Part shown: in pieces, positions 8,514-16,353 of the stretch
Layout: each line of letters begins with the position of its first letter
How positions within the stretch are numbered: position 1 is the stretch's first letter
Assembly: GCF_900184815.1 (NCBI RefSeq)
Contig: NZ_FXXQ01000005.1
Span: 177,640 to 241,639 of the forward strand
Direction of reading: 5' to 3'
DNA length: 64,000 bases
Origin: Boseongicola aestuarii
GTDB taxonomy: Bacteria; Pseudomonadota; Alphaproteobacteria; Rhodobacterales; Rhodobacteraceae
Made by a program: the position numbers and the translations under genes
Notes under the pieces: generated by a model
Told to the model about the DNA's origin: nothing
The model's input: only the letters and a program-made list of their open reading frames with translations
Database searches by the model: none

Positions 8514-8560
8514 TGCTCCGTTATGAGATTCAGCCTGTCACGTCAGGAAGCCGTTGTGAC
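8514..8560 (-). promoter_or_regulatory. SAM/SAH riboswitch in the metK leader
   Basis: Read on the minus strand from 8560, the leader contains GTCACAACGGCTTCCTGACG, then TGACAGG, an AT-rich linker and GGAGCA at 8519-8514, six bases before the metK ATG. This matches the known SAM/SAH aptamer of Rhodobacterales: the GTCA/TGAC helix P1, the conserved CAACGGCUUCCUG loop, and a pseudoknot in which GGAGCA doubles as the Shine-Dalgarno sequence. Ligand binding is expected to hide the ribosome site. The match to the consensus is close and the gene context is the expected one. Confidence 0.93.
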
Positions 8561-8581
8561 AGTGCACCCGCGTTAAAGCCT

Positions 8582-10105
8582 TCACGAAGGCTTTGCAATC
8601 CCGTTGCGCCGCGCCGCGACAGTTAGCGCGCCCAGAGTTACCAAAAGGAAAACGGCCACAGGAAGATCACCACTGCGCGCATAAAGCGTGGCCCCGCGCC
8701 CCTTCGGCACCGCGACATCCACAAACCCCGCCTCGCCCAGCTCCAGAGACGACACCACCTCGCCCGTCGCATCGAATACCGCCGACACGCCCGTGTTCGC
8801 CACGCGGATCAAAGGCAAGCCCTGCTCCACGGCACGAAACCGCGCCTGATCCAAATGCTGATACGGCCCCGAGACCGTGCCGAACCACGCATCATTGGTG
8901 ATCTGCAAAAGATAGTCGGGCCGCTCCAGCCCGCGCCCATGCCCTGGAAATATCGCCTCATAACAAATGAGCGGCAAAGCCCGGCCCAAAGACGTCTCGA
9001 TCAACCGAACGCCCGCCCCGGGCGAAAACCCATAGCCGTCCCGCGCCGCAAATGACCTGAGGCCCACCAGCTGCGCCACCTGCCCGAACGGAATATACTC
9101 CCCGAACGGCACCAGATGCACTTTGTCATACACTTCCCCGGCCTGCCCATTGGCCCCGATGACAATCAATGCATTGTGATTGCGCCCGGCCTCGCTCCGG
9201 TTGATGCCCGTGGCCACCGGCACACCTTCCGCCGCCCCGGCAATCTGCCCCAGAACCGGCGCCGCGCGATCCAGCCGATAAGGCAAGGCCGTCTCCGGCC
9301 AGACGATCAGATCCACACCCTCTTTCGGTGCCGCCGTAAACCCAATCTGACGCTCCACAAAAAGATGCGCCCGCTCGGGATCCCACTTTTCATCCTGCGG
9401 CGCATTGGGTTGCACCAGTCGCACCGTCCCAAGATCATAACTGCTTTGAGGACTGGCCTTCAGCAAAAGCCCATACCCCTGCAACCCCGCCACGGCCAGA
9501 AACAAGACCAGAATACCCGTCCCCTGCCAAATCGGTCGCGGGCCTTGCCGTCCCCGCAGCAAAACCGGCAGAGCGGCCAGAAACAAGTTGATGAAACTCA
9601 ACCCATAAGGCCCGACCAGCGACGCCAGCATCCGCATCGGCGTGTCCGCCCAAACGTAAGCCGGCAACGCCCAGGGAAACCCGGTCAACACATGCCCCCG
9701 CAGCATCTCAGCCGCCGCCAAAGCCACCACAAAGATCAAAACCCGCCCGGCCCCGATCCAACCCGCAAGCGCCCAGAACAACGCCAGCCCACCGGCCATC
9801 AATACCAACGCAAACGGCGCCATCCACCCATGTCGCGCCACATCGACCAGAAACGGCTCGACAATCCACGACAAGGACAGCGCAAAATACCCGACCCCCC
9901 CGGCCCAGGCCGCCCACGCCGCAAAAGCTCGATGCCCTTCTTTTTGGCTGTAATATCCCGGGGTCCGGGGCAGCGCCCCGGCAACACACCAAATTAGCAA
10001 AGCAAAACCGGCCAGAGACACCGGCCAAAGCCCAAACGGCGCATGCCCCAAAGCCGCCAGCACCCCCGCCAGAAACGACAGCCCCAGAAGTCTGCGCCTG
10101 CTCAC
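8582..10105 (-). CDS. lnt: Apolipoprotein N-acyltransferase (with in-frame repeat-derived insert)
   Basis: Transfers the third acyl chain to lipoproteins at the periplasmic face of the inner membrane. The 507-residue protein has about six to eight N-terminal membrane spans, then a nitrilase-fold domain from about residue 225. Catalytic residues are visible: Glu in VWPETALPY, Lys in VYDKVHLVPFGEYIPF and Cys in LICYEAIFP. Start is GTG 10105-10103, following corC-like by three bases. Residues 43-58, between the first spans and the conserved GVGYFALSLSWI, are encoded by a copy of the dispersed palindromic repeat and read AGALPRTPGYYSQKEG; this part is absent from typical Lnt proteins. The frame is intact, so the enzyme is presumably functional. 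Confidence 0.96.
   Translation of the reverse strand: MSRRRLLGLSFLAGVLAALGHAPFGLWPVSLAGFALLIWCVAGALPRTPGYYSQKEGHRAFAAWAAWAGGVGYFALSLSWIVEPFLVDVARHGWMAPFALVLMAGGLALFWALAGWIGAGRVLIFVVALAAAEMLRGHVLTGFPWALPAYVWADTPMRMLASLVGPYGLSFINLFLAALPVLLRGRQGPRPIWQGTGILVLFLAVAGLQGYGLLLKASPQSSYDLGTVRLVQPNAPQDEKWDPERAHLFVERQIGFTAAPKEGVDLIVWPETALPYRLDRAAPVLGQIAGAAEGVPVATGINRSEAGRNHNALIVIGANGQAGEVYDKVHLVPFGEYIPFGQVAQLVGLRSFAARDGYGFSPGAGVRLIETSLGRALPLICYEAIFPGHGRGLERPDYLLQITNDAWFGTVSGPYQHLDQARFRAVEQGLPLIRVANTGVSAVFDATGEVVSSLELGEAGFVDVAVPKGRGATLYARSGDLPVAVFLLVTLGALTVAARRNGIAKPS
9937..9981 (+). repeat. Dispersed palindromic repeat, copy 2 (inside lnt)
   Basis: CTTCTTTTTGGCTGTAATAT leads into CCCGGGGT and a 7-bp hairpin (9965-9971 with 9975-9981, loop AGC). 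The AGC loop and the upstream TTTTTGGCTG-AATATCCC core are the same as in the other copies. It lies within the lnt coding region on the opposite strand and keeps the frame open. Confidence 0.75.
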
Positions 10106-10108
10106 GCT

Positions 10109-10996
10109 CTACTCGGCCGCCTTAGCTGTGCGAAATCGAACCCGAAGCCGCTTGATCCGCCGCGGATCCGCATCAACGACCTCGAAGTCAACGCCGCCCG
10201 GATGCTTCACGACCTCGCCCCGGGCAGGCACCCGACCCGCCAGCATGAAGACCAGACCGCCAAGCGTATCGATCTCTTCTTCCATCTCCGGCTCGATCAG
10301 CTTTTCTCCGATCTCCGCCTCGAAATCGTCAATCGGTGTGCGCGACTGCGCCAGATAACATCCCGGCGACTCTACGGTCCAGAAATGCCCCTCGGCGATG
10401 TCATGCTCGTCCTCGATCTCGCCGATGACCTGCTCGATCAGATCCTCGATCGTCACCAGACCGTCAACGCCACCGTATTCGTCGATCACCAACGCCATAT
10501 GCATCCGATCGGTCTGCATTTTCTGCAACAGAACCCCGATCGGCATCGACGGCGGCGCATACAGCAAGGGCCGCAGCATCTTGGACAGAACGAACCGCTC
10601 TCCCTTGCCGTTGAAGCCGTGCTTCAACGCAAAGTCCTTCAGATGAACCATGCCCACCGGCGTGTCCAATGTTCCCTTGAATACCGGCAAACGCGTCAGT
10701 CCGCTTTCAGCGAAGACCGCAACCAGATCGTCTTTCGCAATGTCGTTCGAGACGGCGATGACCTCGACCTTCGGGATCATCACATCCTCGACGCGCAAGC
10801 GTGTCAGGTTCGCAAGTCCGCCGGTAAAAGACGCGCCCCCTTCGACCAACCGAGGTCGGCGCGAGTCATCTCCTGCCTCGTCCGAGCCGCTCAGCGCATC
10901 AATAATGCGTCCGAAAAAGCCCCTCGAACTCTCATCCTCGTCACCCTCATGCGCGCTTTGCGCCGCACCAGAGGACCCTTCGCCCTGTTCGCCCAT
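10109..10996 (-). CDS. CBS-domain protein of the CorC/TlyC (hemolysin-related) family
   Basis: A 295-residue soluble protein. After a disordered acidic N-terminus (residues 1-65) come two CBS motifs, about residues 68-125 (VEDVMIPKVEVIAVS) and 135-190 (MALVIDEYGGVDGLVTIEDL), then a CorC/HlyC C-terminal domain from about residue 210. Family members are linked to Mg/Co efflux and envelope homeostasis; the precise role here is inferred. The start is ATG 10996-10994, which overlaps the ybeY stop by one base. The order ybeY-corC-lnt is the conserved proteobacterial arrangement and supports an operon. Confidence 0.9.
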   Translation of the reverse strand: MGEQGEGSSGAAQSAHEGDEDESSRGFFGRIIDALSGSDEAGDDSRRPRLVEGGASFTGGLANLTRLRVEDVMIPKVEVIAVSNDIAKDDLVAVFAESGLTRLPVFKGTLDTPVGMVHLKDFALKHGFNGKGERFVLSKMLRPLLYAPPSMPIGVLLQKMQTDRMHMALVIDEYGGVDGLVTIEDLIEQVIGEIEDEHDIAEGHFWTVESPGCYLAQSRTPIDDFEAEIGEKLIEPEMEEEIDTLGGLVFMLAGRVPARGEVVKHPGGVDFEVVDADPRRIKRLRVRFRTAKAAE

Positions 10997-11511
10997 CAAT
11001 CCTTTCCATCACCCCCGGAACCGTTCCCCGAATAGGGGTCCGCAATTCCAAGTGCCTCAAGTATCGCGATTTCGGTGGCTTCCATCAAGTCACCATCACC
11101 ATCTCTCACATGATCGTAGCCCAAAATATGCAACGTTCCGTGAACGACCAGATGGGTGATATGGGCATCAAACGCAAGACCGCCCGCTGCGGCTTCTTCG
11201 ACGCAGGTTTCAAAGGCCAGTGCAAGGTCGCCCAACTCCGGATCGCCAACCGGCAAATCCGGCCGCATCCCCTCTGCCAAAGCACCACGCTCCGCCGAAG
11301 GCCAGGACAACACATTGGTCGCAGCCGCCTTGCCGCGAAACCCCTCGTTCAAAGTCGAAATACGTGCATCATCCGCTGCCAGAACCGCAATCTCCCACGC
11401 TTCCGGCTCCAATCCCACATGCCGCAAAGTCGCCCCAACCGCACGCTCGGCCAACGCCTCAAGCCCCGCCGTCCCCCAGCGGTCGTCCTCAATGATTACA
11501 TCCACGCTCAT
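10996..11511 (-). CDS. ybeY: Endoribonuclease / rRNA maturation factor YbeY
   Basis: A zinc-dependent endoribonuclease for 16S rRNA 3-prime processing and ribosome quality control. The 171-residue protein carries the metal site HGTLHILGYDH near residue 120, in which three His coordinate Zn, preceded by the conserved NVLSWPSAE stretch. Length is normal for the family. It heads the ybeY-corC-lnt operon. The upstream gap to 11671 carries two head-to-head copies of the dispersed repeat, so its promoter lies in or next to repeat DNA. Confidence 0.95.
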   Translation of the reverse strand: MSVDVIIEDDRWGTAGLEALAERAVGATLRHVGLEPEAWEIAVLAADDARISTLNEGFRGKAAATNVLSWPSAERGALAEGMRPDLPVGDPELGDLALAFETCVEEAAAGGLAFDAHITHLVVHGTLHILGYDHVRDGDGDLMEATEIAILEALGIADPYSGNGSGGDGKD

Positions 11512-11539
11512 GCCGCGCCTTCTGCCAATAATCCTGACG

Positions 11540-11612
11540 TAGCGCCAGAGGGGCTCTGCCCCTCGCGCTGAACGCGCTCAACCCGGGATTTTTCAGTCGC
11601 AAAGAAAGGGCA
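11540..11612 (-). repeat. Dispersed palindromic repeat, copy 3 (minus orientation)
   Basis: On the minus strand it reads CTGAAAAATCCCGGG near 11597-11583 and continues to a 7-bp hairpin (11548-11554 with 11558-11564, three-base loop). It lies upstream of ybeY and faces copy 4 at 11631 head to head. Confidence 0.55.
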
Positions 11613-11630
11613 ATTTGTCTTAGATTATCG

Positions 11631-11664
11631 CTTCTTTTTGGCTGAAATATCCCCGCCGGAGGCA
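11631..11664 (+). repeat. Dispersed repeat, copy 4 (short form)
   Basis: CTTCTTTTTGGCTGAAATAT is followed by CCCCGCCGGAGGC. The first 20 bases are nearly identical to copy 2 in lnt, but the hairpin is replaced by CGCCGGAGGC, which also ends copy 6 at 19291-19317. It sits just past the stop of the ABC ATPase gene. Confidence 0.65.
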
Positions 11665-11670
11665 CCCGTC

Positions 11671-12729
11671 CTATCTGATCCGCGCTTCCGTCTCGGCGTT
11701 GAAAGCATAAATCCGCCGCATCTCGAAACTCAGACTCACCGTATCGCCGATGCTGGAACGCGTGTCCCCGCGCTCTTCGATGATCAGCTTTTCGCCCGTT
11801 TTCGCCGTCAGATAGGCATAGCTGACTCCGCCCAGCGCCTCGGTCAGTTCGACAGTGAAGGCATCGCCGGAACTGTCGATCGCCGCATGTTCGGGGCGCA
11901 AACCGACGATCACATCCGTCCCCTCGGATGGCAATGTGATGTCAGGATTCACAGTCATCTCCAGCGCGGGAACCTCGATCACACCGCCCTTGACCGTGCC
12001 TTTCATGAAATTCATCGCAGGCGAACCAATAAAGCCTGCAACGAATTTGTTGTCGGGATCACGATACAAATCCAAAGGTGCTCCGACCTGCTCGATAACG
12101 CCCAGACGCAACACCACGATCTTGTCGGCCAGGGTCATCGCCTCAACCTGATCGTGTGTAACGTAAATCATCGTCGCACCGATTTCCTTGTGCAGACGCG
12201 CAATTTCGACACGCATTTCGACGCGCAATTCCGCATCGAGATTCGACAGGGGTTCGTCGAAAAGGAAGACTTCCGGCCCCCGTACAATCGCACGTCCGAT
12301 CGCCACACGCTGGCGCTGACCGCCCGACAAGGCCGCCGGTTTGCGATCCAGATAAGGATCAAGCTTCAGAATGCGGCTCGCTTCCGACACTTTCTCTTTG
12401 ATCTCGGCCGCCGGGTGACCGTTCATCTTCAGGCCAAACCCCATGTTTTCGCCGACCGTCATATGCGGATAAAGCGCATAGGTCTGGAACACCATCGCCA
12501 CACCGCGTTCGCTTGGATCAAGCCGCGTCACATCCCGCGCGCCGATGTTGATCTGGCCACCCGTGGTCTCTTCCAGCCCCGCAACCATGCGCAATAGTGT
12601 CGACTTGCCGCAACCCGACGGCCCGACGAAGACACAGAACTCGCCGTCCTCGATCTCAAGATCCACACCGTGGATCACCTGAACATCACCGTACCGTTTG
12701 ATCACTTCATTAAGCGTTACGCCTGACAT
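11671..12729 (-). CDS. ABC sugar importer, ATP-binding protein (UgpC/MsmK type)
   Basis: A 352-residue ATPase of a CUT1-type carbohydrate importer. Walker A FVGPSGCGKST lies near residue 37, the signature LSGGQRQRVAIGRAI near 135, Walker B VFLFDEPLSNLD near 155 and the H-loop YVTHDQ near 190. A TOBE/OB-like regulatory domain occupies residues 240-352. It overlaps the IclR regulator gene by one base and is divergent from the binding protein and permeases at 13693-17201, which lack an ATPase of their own, so it almost certainly powers that importer. Confidence 0.93.
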   Translation of the reverse strand: MSGVTLNEVIKRYGDVQVIHGVDLEIEDGEFCVFVGPSGCGKSTLLRMVAGLEETTGGQINIGARDVTRLDPSERGVAMVFQTYALYPHMTVGENMGFGLKMNGHPAAEIKEKVSEASRILKLDPYLDRKPAALSGGQRQRVAIGRAIVRGPEVFLFDEPLSNLDAELRVEMRVEIARLHKEIGATMIYVTHDQVEAMTLADKIVVLRLGVIEQVGAPLDLYRDPDNKFVAGFIGSPAMNFMKGTVKGGVIEVPALEMTVNPDITLPSEGTDVIVGLRPEHAAIDSSGDAFTVELTEALGGVSYAYLTAKTGEKLIIEERGDTRSSIGDTVSLSFEMRRIYAFNAETEARIR

Positions 12730-13541
12730 CAGTTGGTCTCCACTTGTCTGTTGGATGAATGTTGGTCCGGAAAACCCCAGTCCCGCGATACCTGCGCGAT
12801 GGACCGGGCCGCTTGCTGAATGCGGGAGACGCGCTTTTCAAGGCCCGCCAGAGAATTACGCTCGGTTGTCGAGGTCACCGAAAGCGCGCCCAGCGCACGC
12901 CCGCCAGCCGTCAGGATCGGCACGGCGACGCAGATGATGCCCGGCTCATGCTCTTCGCGGTCAAATCCGTACCCGATCTGGCGGATCGCACGCAACTCGG
13001 CTTTCAGCGCTTCTGCATCCGTCAAAGTATGCTCGGTAAACCGGTGGAAGCTCTGCTGTTCCAGTATGGGTGCCAAGACCGCCTCGTCCAGATAGGCCAG
13101 CATCACCTTGCCAACGCCGGTGCAATAGGCAGGACCGACCTTGCCCGCCGAGGAATACATCTCGACCGGCCGACTTGCATTGCGCTTGTCGACATAAAGC
13201 ACCTGTGCATGATCGAGTTGCGCCAGATGCACCGTCTCGCCCACCTCTTCGGCTAAAGCATCCAGATGCGGGCGCGCCATCGGCGCCAAAGACGACTGCC
13301 GCCAGGCCACATGCGCCAGCCGCACCAGACGGATACCCATCGCATAGGTCTGCCGCTCGGAGTCGTACGACAACATGCCCTGATTGGTCAGCGTCTGAAC
13401 AAAACGGTAAAGCGTGGCCTTCGGATACGGAGAGTCCTCCAGCAATTCGGTAAACCGCACGGGACGACCGAACGCGGCAACGCGATCCAGCACTTCCAGT
13501 GCTTTTCCGACGGTTCCGTCCCCGGCCGAACGATCAGCCAT
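12729..13541 (-). CDS. IclR-family transcriptional regulator of the galactoside locus
   Basis: A 270-residue regulator: winged helix-turn-helix at about residues 8-70 (LEVLDRVAAFGRPVRFTELL, then YPKATLYRFVQTL), then the IclR effector-binding domain at about 85-255 with GPAYCTGVGKVMLAYL. It is divergent from the sugar-binding protein gene and is most likely its local regulator. Repeated GGAACTC half-sites lie in the intervening promoter. The ligand is probably a galactoside or a galactose oxidation product, inferred from the neighbours. Confidence 0.92.
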   Translation of the reverse strand: MADRSAGDGTVGKALEVLDRVAAFGRPVRFTELLEDSPYPKATLYRFVQTLTNQGMLSYDSERQTYAMGIRLVRLAHVAWRQSSLAPMARPHLDALAEEVGETVHLAQLDHAQVLYVDKRNASRPVEMYSSAGKVGPAYCTGVGKVMLAYLDEAVLAPILEQQSFHRFTEHTLTDAEALKAELRAIRQIGYGFDREEHEPGIICVAVPILTAGGRALGALSVTSTTERNSLAGLEKRVSRIQQAARSIAQVSRDWGFPDQHSSNRQVETN

Positions 13542-13592
13542 GCTATCCTCCCTTGCCGCGCGCTGTAATTCAGCGTCTCCTTCTGCGGCCTG

Positions 13593-13677
13593 TTGACAAC
13601 CCTTACCGATTCCGTGTTAAGATTTCAATATGCAAAACCGAGTTTCAAATAATGGAACTCAAATTATAATGGAACTC
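13593..13677 (+). promoter_or_regulatory. Promoter and candidate IclR operator of the galactoside operon
   Basis: A TTGACA at 13593-13598 and TAAGAT at 13618-13623 (19-base spacing, longer than ideal) form a possible promoter. Downstream lies an inverted repeat, GAGTTTC at 13640-13646 against GGAACTC at 13654-13660 with one mismatch, and a second direct copy of AATGGAACTC ending at 13677. IclR proteins bind short AT-rich palindromes of this kind, and sites at or after the start of transcription would repress. Confidence 0.5.
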
Positions 13678-13692
13678 TCAGGGAGGAAACCA

Positions 13693-14958
13693 ATGCGTTC
13701 CATGTTCAAGGCGTCCGTCGCGGCGCTCGGCCTCACTGCCATCACGGCAGGCGGGGCAATCGCAGACGGCCACGGCCTGTCTGGCGACCTTAAAATCTTC
13801 CTCGACACATCGAACCCGGCGCCCCGTGCGACCATGGAAGCGATGATCGCGGATTTCGCTGAAATTCACCCGAATCTCAACATCGAGACGACCGTGATTG
13901 ACCGCGAAGCGTACAAGACGCAAATCCGGAACTTCCTGACCGCTGACGCACCAGACGTCGCGACATGGTATGCTGCGAACCGGATGCGCCCTTACGTAGA
14001 AGCTGGCCTGTTCGAAGACGTATCGGACCTCTGGGCCGAACCGGAAATCGCCGAAAATCTGGCCTCGACCAAAGGCGCGATGACCATCGACGACAAACAG
14101 TGGGGCGTGCCGTATACGTACTACCAGTGGGGTGTCTACTATCGCAAAGACATCTACGAAGAGCTGGGCCTGTCCGAGCCGTCCAACTGGGACGAGTTCA
14201 AGGCAAACTGCCAGGCCATCGTCGACTCGGGTCGCTCGTGCTTCACCATCGGCTCCAAATTCCTTTGGACGGCTGGCGGCTGGTTCGACTACCTGAACCT
14301 GCGCACCAACGGCTTTGACTTCCACATGGACATGGCCGCAGGCGATGTCGAATGGACCGATGACCGCGTGCGTCAGACCTTCGCCAACTGGCGCGAGCTG
14401 ATCGATATGGGTGCCTTCGTCGAAAACCACCAGAACTACTCGTGGCAGGAAGCCCTGCCCTTCATGGTCAACGGCGAAAGCGCCGGCTACCTGATGGGTA
14501 ACTTCGCCGTAGCACCGCTGCGCGAAGCAGGCCTTACCGACGACCAACTGGACTTCTACCAGTTCCCGGCGATCAACCCGGACGTTGCACTGGCGGAAGA
14601 TGCGCCAACCGACACTTTCCACATACCGTCGGGTGCCACCAACAAGGAAGCCGCACGTGAATTCCTGCGCTTCGTTGTTTCGTCAAACGTTCAGACCGAA
14701 ATCAACAACGGTCAGAACCTAGGCCAGCTTCCGGTGAACGCAGCTTCGGCTGTGGACAACGACAAGTTCCTGAACGAAGGCTTCGCGATGCTCTCGACCA
14801 ACAGCCCGGGCGGTGTTGCGCAGTTCTTCGACCGCGACTTCCCGGCTGAAATGGCCGCCGAAGCGATGCAGGGTTTCCAGGAATTCATGGTGTTCCCTGA
14901 TAATCTGGACGACATCCTGAACCGCCTCGAAAGCGTGCGTCAGCGCGTCTATCAGTAA
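13693..14958 (+). CDS. ABC sugar importer, periplasmic substrate-binding protein
   Basis: A 421-residue family-1 solute-binding protein. A signal peptide spans about residues 1-25 (MRSMFKASVAALGLTAITAG, cleavage after AIA). The mature part has the two-lobed pattern with a DVATWYAANRMRPYVEAG hinge segment and aromatic sugar-contact stretches such as YTYYQWGVYYRKD. The start is ATG 13693, eight bases after GGGAGG; an upstream in-frame ATG at 13630 lies in the operator region and is rejected. Being next to alpha- and beta-galactosidase genes suggests raffinose, melibiose or similar galactosides as ligand. Confidence 0.94.
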   Translation: MRSMFKASVAALGLTAITAGGAIADGHGLSGDLKIFLDTSNPAPRATMEAMIADFAEIHPNLNIETTVIDREAYKTQIRNFLTADAPDVATWYAANRMRPYVEAGLFEDVSDLWAEPEIAENLASTKGAMTIDDKQWGVPYTYYQWGVYYRKDIYEELGLSEPSNWDEFKANCQAIVDSGRSCFTIGSKFLWTAGGWFDYLNLRTNGFDFHMDMAAGDVEWTDDRVRQTFANWRELIDMGAFVENHQNYSWQEALPFMVNGESAGYLMGNFAVAPLREAGLTDDQLDFYQFPAINPDVALAEDAPTDTFHIPSGATNKEAAREFLRFVVSSNVQTEINNGQNLGQLPVNAASAVDNDKFLNEGFAMLSTNSPGGVAQFFDRDFPAEMAAEAMQGFQEFMVFPDNLDDILNRLESVRQRVYQ

Positions 14959-14965
14959 AGACTTC

Positions 14966-14993
14966 GGCCGGGCGACCTCTGGGTTGCCCGGCC
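14966..14993 (+). terminator. Intercistronic hairpin after the binding-protein gene
   Basis: A perfect 8-bp GC stem (GGCCGGGC 14966-14973 with GCCCGGCC 14986-14993) eight bases past the stop codon, without a U-run. It is more likely an mRNA-protecting or partially terminating hairpin that keeps binding-protein mRNA in excess over permease mRNA than a full terminator. Confidence 0.6.
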
Positions 14994-15076
14994 ACCCCCA
15001 CCGCCCCACGCGACCCATCCGCAAATCCCCCGAAAAGGGCTTTCCGCATGTGCCGCCCGAGCGAAGGGAACCATCC

Positions 15077-16000
15077 ATGACATTAGCTCCGCAAACCGAA
15101 ATCGACCGTCAGGGCCGAGGCTGGTACAAGCGCAACGAGATCGCCGTCACCCCTTGGCTGTTCCTCGCGCCGGCAATCCTGTTCTTCGCGGTCTACGTCA
15201 TCATTCCGATCTTCCAGTCGATCAACCTGTCCTTCTACAACTGGGACGGCCTGGGCGAGAAAACCTGGGTCGGCCTTGATAACTACGTCCAACTGGCCGA
15301 CGACCCCGCCTTTGAAGTCTCGCTCTGGAACAACGTGAAATGGCTGGTGTTCTACCTTCTCGCCATCCCGGCAGGCCTCTTCATCGCACTGTTCCTGAAC
15401 CAGACCGTGACCGGCATCCGCCTCTACAAGTCCCTGTTTTTCTTTCCCTTCGTGATCTCACAAGTCGTCGTCGGCCTGGTGTTCTCATGGTTCTACCTGC
15501 CCAACGAAGGCCTTCTGAACGGTATCCTCGGCCTCGTTGGCCTTGGCCCCATCAACGTCCTCGGAGACCCGACACTTGCCACCTACGGCATCATCGCCGC
15601 AGGCCTCTGGCCGCAGACCGCCTATTGCATGATCCTCTACCTTACAGGCCTCAACGCCGTTGACCCCGAACAGGTCGAAGCCGCCCGCCTTGATGGCGCA
15701 AAGGGCTGGAAGATGCTCTGGTATGTGATCGTTCCCCAACTGAAGCCCGCGACCTTCATCGCCTTCGTCGTGACGATCATCGGCGCTCTGCGCTCGTTCG
15801 ATCTTATCTCGATCATGACCAACGGCGGCCCCTTCGGCCAGACCCGCGTGCTGTCGTTCTATATGTTCGAAAAAGCTCTCGCCGAATTCGGCTTCCGCAT
15901 GGGCTACGGCGCGGCCATCGCGGTCGTTTTGTTCCTCATCATGCTTGTCTTCATCGCCTACTTCCTGTGGTCCATGTGGCAAGAGGAGCGCGCGCGATGA
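15077..16000 (+). CDS. ABC sugar importer, permease subunit 1
   Basis: A 307-residue inner-membrane protein of the MalF type. Six hydrophobic spans are visible, the first at about residues 26-48 (WLFLAPAILFFAVYVIIPIF). The EAA loop that contacts the ATPase reads EQVEAARLDGAKGWKMLWYV near residue 200. ATG 15077 is chosen because GAAGGGAA precedes it and an N-terminal extension would cross the intercistronic hairpin region. It overlaps the next gene by four bases. Confidence 0.93.
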   Translation: MTLAPQTEIDRQGRGWYKRNEIAVTPWLFLAPAILFFAVYVIIPIFQSINLSFYNWDGLGEKTWVGLDNYVQLADDPAFEVSLWNNVKWLVFYLLAIPAGLFIALFLNQTVTGIRLYKSLFFFPFVISQVVVGLVFSWFYLPNEGLLNGILGLVGLGPINVLGDPTLATYGIIAAGLWPQTAYCMILYLTGLNAVDPEQVEAARLDGAKGWKMLWYVIVPQLKPATFIAFVVTIIGALRSFDLISIMTNGGPFGQTRVLSFYMFEKALAEFGFRMGYGAAIAVVLFLIMLVFIAYFLWSMWQEERAR

Positions 16001-16353
16001 CTTTCCGCGCCACAGCAAACGCACTCTGCAAAGCGATGCCGGGCGCGGAATGGTCCGAACCCTTCGGCCCCGGCGACGATGTCTGGAAAGTCGGCAGCAA
16101 GATGTTCGCCCTCATGGGCAGCAACGACAAAGGCATCTCGGTGAAATGCCCCGACCTTGAAACAGCGACCATGCTGAAAGACGCAGGCGTCGGCACCAAG
16201 GCGCCATACATGCACGCAAGCTGGATCCACCTGCCCAACACAACCACAAAAGACGAGTTGAAACACCGGATCGCCGTCAGCTACGACACCATCCGCTCGG
16301 GCCTCACCAAAAAAGCCCAAAGCACCCTGCCCACCCGCGAGGAGGCCATCTGA
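15997..16353 (+). CDS. MmcQ/YjbR-like (DUF419) protein inserted in the ABC operon
   Basis: A 118-residue protein containing AMPGAEWSEPFGPGDDVWKV, KMFALMG, VKCPD and APYMHASWIHLPN, the pattern of the MmcQ/YjbR double-wing DNA-binding-like fold. It overlaps both permease genes (ATGA at 15997-16000 and one base at 16353), so it is translated with them. Family members are small cytoplasmic proteins of unknown function, and none is known as an ABC transporter part. Its place between the two permeases is unusual; it may be a regulator or sugar-binding accessory, but that is speculation. Confidence 0.85.
   Translation: MTFRATANALCKAMPGAEWSEPFGPGDDVWKVGSKMFALMGSNDKGISVKCPDLETATMLKDAGVGTKAPYMHASWIHLPNTTTKDELKHRIAVSYDTIRSGLTKKAQSTLPTREEAI

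Noticed and set aside
6963..8576. 537-codon plus-strand frame opposite cmk and metK
   Set aside because: Arg/His-rich antisense product running across two well-supported genes, the repeat and the riboswitch; no domain or ribosome site.
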